From contig CAVBJJ010000044.1 of NCBI GenBank assembly GCA_963595735.1, positions 1 to 13,910 of the forward strand: a DNA stretch of 13,910 bases. Reading direction: 5' to 3'. The notes under the pieces were generated by a model. The model ran no database searches. It was not told the origin of the DNA and saw only the letters and a list, made by a program, of their open reading frames with translations. Source of the stretch: CALWOS01 sp963595735 (GTDB lineage: Bacteria > Bacillota > Clostridia > Oscillospirales > Oscillospiraceae). This document shows positions 5,784 to 12,300 of the stretch, one piece after another. Each line of letters begins with the position of its first letter. Within the stretch, counting starts at the first letter, position 1. The position numbers and the translations under genes are program-made.

Positions 5784-7184
5784 ATGGTATTCTCCAGTCT
5801 TTTATTCATGTTTATATACCTGTTCGTGGTGCTTGCGGTTTACTATATCGTACCATGGCGGTTTCGCAACATCTGGCTCTTTGTCGTCAACCTGATTTTT
5901 TACGGCTGGGGGGAGCCGGTCTATCTGTTCCTGATGCTGCTGTCCATCACCATCAACTATATCAACGGCAGACAGGTGGGAAAATACCGCGTTACCGACA
6001 GGCAAAGGGCAAAAAAATGGTTGATACTCAACACGGTGATCAACCTCAGCCTGCTGTTCTTCTTCAAGTACTTTGACCTGGTGGCAACCACCCTGAACCA
6101 CATCCCTGGTGTGGATATCCCGGTGCTGGGGCTGGCGCTGCCGATCGGTATTTCTTTCTACACCTTCCAGACCATGAGCTATCCCATTGATGTCTATCGC
6201 GGGGACGCGGATGTGCAGAAAAATTATATCAGCTTCGGCACCTTTGTCGCCCTGTTTCCCCAGTTGATCGCCGGCCCGATCGTGCGGTATAAAGATGTCG
6301 CGGATCAGCTGAACTTCCGTGCCAACAGCGTGGATCAGTTCGCTTCCGGCGTCCAGCGATTTACCGTTGGCCTGGGCAAAAAAGTCCTGCTGGCAAACAA
6401 TTTGGGAAATTTGTGGGATATTTTCAGCGCACAGGGCGCGTCTCTGACGACCCTCGGCTCCTGGATCGGCATTGTCGGCTTTGCCTTGCAGCTGTACTTT
6501 GACTTTTCCGGGTACAGCGACATGGCGATCGGCCTGGGGCGTATGCTGGGCTTTGAATTCCTGGAAAACTTCAATTACCCCTATATCTCCCGCTCCATCA
6601 CAGAGTTTTGGCGGCGCTGGCATATGTCCCTTGGCACCTGGTTCCGGGATTATGTCTATATCCCCCTGGGCGGCAACCGCTGCAAGCCGGCGCGGCACCT
6701 GTTTAACATTCTGGTCGTCTGGGCCTTGACGGGCTTCTGGCACGGCGCCAACTGGACATTTATGTTCTGGGGTCTATACTTTGCCGTGTTCCTGATTCTG
6801 GAAAAGAAATTTTACGGCAATCGACTAAAAAACAGCCGCTATGTGATCCTGAATGTGATCTATACGGATCTAATCGTTCTGTTCGGCTGGGTGCTGTTCC
6901 AGATGGATTCCCTTTCGGCCTGCGGCGCATATTACAAGGCGATGTTCGGCGCGGCGGCGGGCGGTCTGGCCAGCAGCACAGACCTGTATTACCTGCGCAG
7001 CTTTGCCGGCATTTTGGTGATCGGCATTATCGCCAGTACCCCGCTGGCCAAGATTCTGTTCGGCAACCTGTCCAAGCGGACGCGCAGTATGGTAACGCCT
7101 GTGCTGGTGGCGCTGGTGCTGATCTTCTCCACGGCCTATCTGGTCGATGCAACTTACAATCCTTTCCTGTATTTCCGATTCTGA
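5784..7184 (+). CDS. MBOAT-family membrane O-acyltransferase (AlgI/DltB/PatA-like)
   Basis: A polytopic membrane protein of 466 residues from the ATG at 5784. MBOAT proteins of this branch move an acyl group, usually acetyl, across the membrane for attachment to an extracellular polymer. The family signature EFWRRWHMSLGTWFRDYVYI is present with His280, and the conserved catalytic histidine is His320 in TGFWHGANWTFMFWG. Many hydrophobic segments run along the whole length. A longer reading from 5703 adds 27 hydrophilic residues; the start at MVFSSLLFMFIYL matches where family members normally begin and has GAGAGAGG about 11 nt upstream. The DHHW gene follows after 19 nt, so the pair forms an operon. 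No dlt genes or alginate genes are beside it, so the acceptor is probably a surface polysaccharide or peptidoglycan, not known from sequence. Confidence 0.95.
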   Translation: MVFSSLLFMFIYLFVVLAVYYIVPWRFRNIWLFVVNLIFYGWGEPVYLFLMLLSITINYINGRQVGKYRVTDRQRAKKWLILNTVINLSLLFFFKYFDLVATTLNHIPGVDIPVLGLALPIGISFYTFQTMSYPIDVYRGDADVQKNYISFGTFVALFPQLIAGPIVRYKDVADQLNFRANSVDQFASGVQRFTVGLGKKVLLANNLGNLWDIFSAQGASLTTLGSWIGIVGFALQLYFDFSGYSDMAIGLGRMLGFEFLENFNYPYISRSITEFWRRWHMSLGTWFRDYVYIPLGGNRCKPARHLFNILVVWALTGFWHGANWTFMFWGLYFAVFLILEKKFYGNRLKNSRYVILNVIYTDLIVLFGWVLFQMDSLSACGAYYKAMFGAAAGGLASSTDLYYLRSFAGILVIGIIASTPLAKILFGNLSKRTRSMVTPVLVALVLIFSTAYLVDATYNPFLYFRF

Positions 7185-7203
7185 GTAAAGGAGGAAAAGT
7201 GTT

Positions 7204-8328
7204 ATGAATAAACGAGGGAACTGGATCGTTACGGTTCTGTTTTTGGCCTTTATCGCGGTGTTTTTCTTCCTGTTGCTTTTCCTGCCCAAACGGGAATTCT
7301 CGGAGCGGGAAAACCGGTATCTGGAGCAGCGCCCGAGCTTTTCCTTCTCTGCGCTGACAGATGGAACATTCACAAAGGATTTTGAATCCTTCATCTCCGA
7401 TCAATTTCCCCTGCGTGATGCATGGACCAGCCTGAAAGCGCGCACGGAGCTTGCCATGGGCAAAAGCTCCAACAACGGCGTGTATTACTGCAAGGGCGGC
7501 GTGCTGATCGAGGGCGCGGAGGAGCCGGACGCGGCGCGTTTGAGCGCCAATATCCAGGCAGTCAATCAGTTTGCCGCTTCCGTTGATTGCCCGGTGGCGT
7601 TTCAGCTGATCCCCGGCGCAAACTGCGTTTGGGCGGATAAGCTTCCCAGCAATGCCCCCAATTACGACATGAAGCAGGTGATCGATCAGGTTTACAGCCA
7701 GCTGCAAAATGTCACCCCCATTGATGTGTACAGCACCCTGATGGAGCACAAGGACGAGTATATTTACTATCACACCGACCATCACTGGACAACACTGGGC
7801 GCGTTTTACAGCTACCAGACTGCGGCGAAAGCCCTGGGGCTTACCCCGGCCAGTAAAGAGGCCTACACCCCGGAGGTTGCATCAGACAGCTTCTATGGCA
7901 CGGTGTATTCCAGCTCTGGCTTCAGTTGGGTGCCGACCGATACGATCGAGTACTGGGTGCCGGATGACGGAAGCGTTCATGTGACCAATTATCCCAACGG
8001 CTCTCCGGTGGAGGGGAAGCTGTATGACCGCAGCTTTTTGGAGAAAAAAGACAAGTATTCCAGCTTTTTCGGCGGCAACACGCCTATGCTGGAAATTGAC
8101 ACCGGAACGGAAAACGCCCCGACACTGCTTGTGATCCGCGATTCCTATGCGGACAGCCAGAACCCCTTCTGGTTCCAGCATTACTCCAAGATTTGGGTAT
8201 TGGATATGCGGTATTTCAAGAACAATGTCCGCAGCTTTGTAGAGGAGCATGATATCGACCAGGTTCTGCTCACCTATAGCGTTGCCAACTTCACCAGCGA
8301 TACCAATGTCTTCCTGCTGGGACGGTAA
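7204..8328 (+). CDS. DHHW-family protein (AlgJ/AlgX-like, extracytoplasmic O-acylation partner)
   Basis: A 374-residue protein with an N-terminal membrane anchor (about residues 7-28, rich in Val, Leu and Phe) and an outside domain of the SGNH-hydrolase-like AlgJ/AlgX type. The name-giving motif is at residues 192-195 in HTDHHWTTLGAF, and the likely nucleophile is Ser314 in VIRDSYADS. In this family Ser, Asp and His form the catalytic set that passes the acyl group to a polymer or removes it. The ATG has an excellent AAAGGAGG site and lies 19 nt after the MBOAT stop, so the two act together: the MBOAT protein exports the acyl group and this protein uses it at the surface. Two terminators follow. 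The acceptor polymer is unknown. Confidence 0.92.
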   Translation: MNKRGNWIVTVLFLAFIAVFFFLLLFLPKREFSERENRYLEQRPSFSFSALTDGTFTKDFESFISDQFPLRDAWTSLKARTELAMGKSSNNGVYYCKGGVLIEGAEEPDAARLSANIQAVNQFAASVDCPVAFQLIPGANCVWADKLPSNAPNYDMKQVIDQVYSQLQNVTPIDVYSTLMEHKDEYIYYHTDHHWTTLGAFYSYQTAAKALGLTPASKEAYTPEVASDSFYGTVYSSSGFSWVPTDTIEYWVPDDGSVHVTNYPNGSPVEGKLYDRSFLEKKDKYSSFFGGNTPMLEIDTGTENAPTLLVIRDSYADSQNPFWFQHYSKIWVLDMRYFKNNVRSFVEEHDIDQVLLTYSVANFTSDTNVFLLGR

Positions 8329-8388
8329 CACCCGCCTTTGCGGGCAGTCCACAGGAGAAACGACTGTTACAAAACAAGACCATAACAC

Positions 8389-8434
8389 AAGCCCCGGCGG
8401 TGCCCGTTTCGCACCGCCGGGGCTTTTCGGTTTT
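8389..8434 (+). terminator. Strong intrinsic terminator of the MBOAT-DHHW operon
   Basis: AAGCCCCGGCGGTGC (8389-8403) pairs perfectly over 15 bp with its complement at 8411-8425 around a 7-nt loop, followed by TTTTCGGTTTT. It lies 61 nt after the DHHW stop codon. Confidence 0.92.
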
Positions 8435-8478
8435 CCCGGAGGGAGCGACAAAAAAGCCGTTCATGCTTTGTGCAATTT

Positions 8479-8507
8479 CGCCCAAAATTTCTTTTTGGGC
8501 GTTTTTT
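8479..8507 (+). terminator. Second tandem intrinsic terminator
   Basis: CGCCCAAAA (8479-8487) pairs perfectly with TTTTGGGCG (8493-8501) around TTTCT, followed by six Ts (8502-8507). It lies 24 nt before the -35 element of the TetR promoter and would insulate that promoter from the upstream operon. Confidence 0.88.
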
Positions 8508-8530
8508 CTTGCCATGCTGGACGGTGTGTG

Positions 8531-8560
8531 TTAAAATGTGAGTGCACTCACAAGTATAAT
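8531..8560 (+). promoter_or_regulatory. Promoter of the TetR-family gene
   Basis: A perfect -10, TATAAT, lies at 8555-8560, with TTAAAA (4/6 to the -35) 18 nt upstream at 8531-8536. Transcription would begin near 8567, essentially at the ribosome binding site, so the mRNA leader would be only about ten nucleotides long. Confidence 0.7.
8537..8552. promoter_or_regulatory. Perfect 16-bp palindromic operator in the TetR promoter spacer
   Basis: TGTGAGTGCACTCACA at 8537-8552 is its own reverse complement. It fills the spacer between the -35 and -10 of the gene that follows, which encodes a TetR-family repressor. This form and position are typical of TetR-family autorepression, since bound protein would block RNA polymerase. 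Only one copy was noticed in the window. Confidence 0.8.
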
Positions 8561-8565
8561 GTCAT

Positions 8566-8573
8566 GGAGGTGA
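8566..8573 (+). promoter_or_regulatory. Ribosome binding site that decides the TTG start of the TetR gene
   Basis: GGAGGTGA at 8566-8573 precedes two consecutive in-frame TTG codons at 8575 and 8578. The GGAGG core lies 4 nt from the first and 7 nt from the second; the latter is the better spacing. No in-frame ATG is near: the ATG at 8564 is in another frame. Confidence 0.65.
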
Positions 8574-8577
8574 TTTG

Positions 8578-9273
8578 TTGTCACCGCGAGGAAAACAAGC
8601 CAGCGGTTTATTGACCCAGCAGAAAATGCTGCGCGCGGCGGTGGCGCTGTTTTTGGAAAAAGGCTATGAGGGAACGACCACGGCGGAGATCGCCCGCACG
8701 GCGGGTATGACGGCCAGCTCCTTTTTTCGCGCCTTTCCCAGCAAGGAAGCGCTGCTGCTGGAGCTGGTGCGGTGGATGTTCGGCGGGCAGTTTGCCCTGG
8801 CCGAGCAGCACAGCGGCGTACAGGATCCGGTGTTCCTTTACGCCGTGGAAACAGCCCTGCAGCTCCACATTGCGGAGCTGACAGAGCCGCTGCGGGAGCT
8901 GTATGTGGTGGGCTATTCGCTGCCCTCTACCTCGGCCTATATCTACCGCAGCACCGCGCAGCGGCTGCAAAGTATTTTTGCACCTTATCTGCCGGAAGCC
9001 CAGGCTAAGGACTTCTACGAAATGGAGATCGCGTCTGCCAGCATGATGCGGGGCTTTATGTCCGTGCCCTGCGATTTGTATTTCACCATGGAGGCCAAGA
9101 TCCGCCGCTTTCTGGATTGTTCGCTCAAGCTGTATAACATTCCGGAGGAAAAGCGAAAAGCTCTTACCGCGGCGGTGCTGCAGCTGGATCTGCACACGAT
9201 GGCAAAGGATATCATCCGAAACACCGTGCAGCAGGCCGAAAAGGGCTTTGCCGCCATCATGACGACCGGGTAA
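8578..9273 (+). CDS. TetR/AcrR-family transcriptional repressor
   Basis: A 231-residue regulator, normal length for the family. Residues about 12-60 form the TetR helix-turn-helix: MLRAAVALFLEKGYEGTTT, AEIARTAGMTASSFFRAF and PSKEALLLELV. The rest is a helical ligand-binding domain without a recognisable ligand signature. The start is probably the TTG at 8578, or the adjacent TTG at 8575. The 16-bp palindrome in its promoter indicates that it represses itself. It is monocistronic as far as can be seen: a terminator lies upstream and a large surface-protein gene starts 95 nt downstream in the same direction. Whether it controls that gene is open, because no second copy of the palindrome is seen before it. 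Confidence 0.94.
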   Translation: MSPRGKQASGLLTQQKMLRAAVALFLEKGYEGTTTAEIARTAGMTASSFFRAFPSKEALLLELVRWMFGGQFALAEQHSGVQDPVFLYAVETALQLHIAELTEPLRELYVVGYSLPSTSAYIYRSTAQRLQSIFAPYLPEAQAKDFYEMEIASASMMRGFMSVPCDLYFTMEAKIRRFLDCSLKLYNIPEEKRKALTAAVLQLDLHTMAKDIIRNTVQQAEKGFAAIMTTG

Positions 9274-9292
9274 ACCGGAAAAACCAAGCAAA

Positions 9293-9320
9293 GCTGCCCG
9301 GAGGGGGATTCCGCGGCAGC
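9293..9320 (+). terminator. GC-rich hairpin after the TetR gene, weak terminator candidate
   Basis: GCTGCC (9293-9298) pairs with GGCAGC (9315-9320), with GGA/TCC pairing inside after small bulges. It lies 20 nt after the TetR stop. No T-run follows, so termination would be inefficient and some read-through into the surface-protein gene is possible. Confidence 0.35.
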
Positions 9321-9368
9321 GGGGGAACAGAGGAATGAAATTAGAATATTTTTATCATGGAGGTTAGG

Positions 9369-12300
9369 ATGAAAAAGAAGTTATTGAGTATGCTGCTTAC
9401 CCTGTGCATGGCGCTGACGCTGCTGCCCACGGCTGCCTTTGCCGAAGCCGGCGAGGCAGAACCCGGGTGCAGCTGCGAAACACACTGTACGGTGGAGAGC
9501 CAAAACACGGCCTGCGCCATCTGCGGTGCGGAGGGGGCAAAGCCGGAGGACTGCGCTGCGCCGGAGTCGGACGGCGGGGATTCTGTCCGGTCGGAGGAGA
9601 GCATGGAAAAAGCGGACGCGCCGGCAGAGGAGGAAGCCGACGCAGCCCCGCGAGTCAAGGCGGCGGACAGCATCCGCGTGCAGGCCGCCGGCGAGCTGTG
9701 GCTGGGCAACACGAATGTGATGCAAAGCACCAGCGGCAGCGGCTACAGCTATGATGTAAGCACAAACACCTTGACGCTGGATAACTATAAAAGCGAGACT
9801 TACCGGGAGGTTGGCCTGGGTCAGAAATTTAAGACAGCGGCCTATCTTTACACAACGGTGGATCACCTGACGATCGTCATCAAGGGAAGCTGCAGCTTGG
9901 GTAAGACGGCAAATACCAATGAGTATCTTCGCGACAGTGACGATAAGGTCCGAACGGCCGGCATCGTCTCCGCCTCTCCGACCACAGCCAACTCGGTCAC
10001 GATCAAGACCCAGAACAAGTCCAGTTCGCTGACGGTCAACACGCATGTTTGGCCCCTGCTTGGTTCCAACGCAGTCATTCAGGGGGCGGGGACGGTCACG
10101 CTGAACAGCGGTATGGATGGCGCTTCCTGTCAGGGCAGCCTGACGGTGACAGGCGGCGGCAGCGTTACCATGGAATCCAAGCTGGACGGAAGACTGCCGT
10201 ACTCCGGTTTGCGTGTTGGCGGCAGCCTGTATGTGCAGGAGAACACGACACTGACGGTGAAATCCAATGGCATAACTTACAATGGATCAAAACCGGATGC
10301 GCTGTATGTCAAAGACGACACCAAGATCCATGGCACTTTGCTGGTGGAAAGCAACGGCACCAACAGCGGCGATGGCGGCATGGGACGCGGGCTGTATACA
10401 AAGAATCTGAGCGTCTTTGACGGCGGCGTCATGAAAGCCTATGCCAACGGAAGAAACACCAACACAAACACGAACGATGGCCGGGAAGCCATCTATGTCA
10501 CGGGACAATTGGGCGTTGCCGCCAACGGATATGTCTACGCCAAAACCAATGGAGAAGGGATCAGCGGCATTTACGCCAAGAGTCTTTATATCAGAGAGGA
10601 GGGGAAAAACGGTTTTGCGGCGATCACCCAGCCAGTGCGGGGGAAATACGATGAGACCAATAAGAAGTTTGTTACTTTAGATGGCGGGATCAGCCAAACG
10701 GTAGAGATCAAGGGTCTGAACCAGTGTACGCTCTACCTCCGGAAAATCAAAGCGTCAAACATGAATTTTTGGTATAAAACATACTCCTTCTCCGAGGAGC
10801 ATGTGACAGATGCCTACTATGACAACACATCGAATAACGCGAAGTTTTACGACCTGGCGAATGGCCAGTATGCCGCCAGCGGCGGTACCGACCCGAACGA
10901 TTATTTTCATTTGGGACATATCGAGATCCAGGACGATGCCAATCTGCTGCTGGACAATGTGCGTCGGACAGATCTGACGGACACCTTTATCACGGTGAAA
11001 GCCGGAAAGACGCTGAATCTCAAGCTGAAGATCGATGCCGACGCAGGCACCGGCCCCAGCATTTTGCACGGCAACAGCAAAAACCCGCTCATCAAGGTCG
11101 AGCCGGGGGCGACGCTGAACCTGATCACGGACAGCGGCAACAAGGGCTATGCCTCCCTGAGCTTGATCAATGAGGGTGGCCCGACAATTGCCGGCGGCGT
11201 TACCGTCAATGTGGGAGAGTGCAACCTCTATACCCGCGGCAAGGACGGCAACGACATTCAGGCAAACCTGACACTGGGAAGTAAGTCCTATGTGGACTGC
11301 ACCTATTTTTCCGGAACGCTGACCATGAACGGCGGCGCGCTGTTTGGCAAGGCGGCGGATAACACCACCGTAAAGGGCGTTGGCAGTCTGGAGCTTTCCA
11401 ACAAGCCGGCGCTGAAAAACGAAAACGGCGTGGCGCTGTATCCGGCGGAGGTGACCCTGTATGACACCGAGGCGCAGTTTTCCAAGGCGCAGCTGGTGAC
11501 CAATATTCGCACCTCGCCCACGGCGACAACGCCGATGCATCGGTCGTTCCTGCTGATCACGGAGCTGGGCTATGGGGAATCCAATGTCAAAACCGGCAGC
11601 ATTCCCGTGCTGTTTGATCCGGAAACGCAGAAGCACAGCACGATAACGGTCTATCTTCCGGAGAATACCCGCGTTGCCAAGGCGCTGGTCAACGGGGTCA
11701 GCTATTGGAGCAGCGCCATAAAGGATCAGCAGATCATTGCCAAAAAGGACGGCACCGGCAAGGGCGTTTTGTTCGTTACCGGAACGCTGCTGCTGGATGG
11801 CACAATGGCATTTCGCCAATACAACTGGGTGAGTTTGCGGGATGGCGGAAGCGGAACGGTTCGCCAGCTGTGCTCGGATTACAGCTATAGTGACAGCTCA
11901 CGAAACTATTGGATCGACTATGATGAGGACATCGGCATCACCCTGAAAACGCCGGACGGCGCGGCGGTCGTTGTGGGATATGATATAGACATTCATAACG
12001 GCGAGCATGAGCTGATGCTCAACGGTCTGTGGCTGCGCCCCCGGAACAATTCCTGCGCCAAGGTGGCGGGCAGTAAATTGTTGGCTCTGGACAGTACCCT
12101 GACGCTGAAGCTCATCAACGGCACCTCCAACACTTTGGAGACGCAAAACGGAAAGCCGGTGTTTGATCTTCCCGGCAACCTTGTCATCATCAGCGAGAAC
12201 GGCAAGGTGGGGCAGCTGACCCTTTCGGGAAGCAGTAAAGCCTTTGGTAATACCAGCGCCGAAACCAGTACGCTGAAGATTTCGGACAGCATTGTGAAAA

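Noticed and set aside
5802..6743. Minus-strand open frame of 313 codons over the MBOAT gene
   Set aside because: Shadow of a membrane protein gene; its translation is hydrophilic and without motifs.
10755..11819. Minus-strand open frame of 354 codons opposite the surface protein
   Set aside because: Same reason: shadow of the sense frame, no domain and no ribosome binding site noticed.
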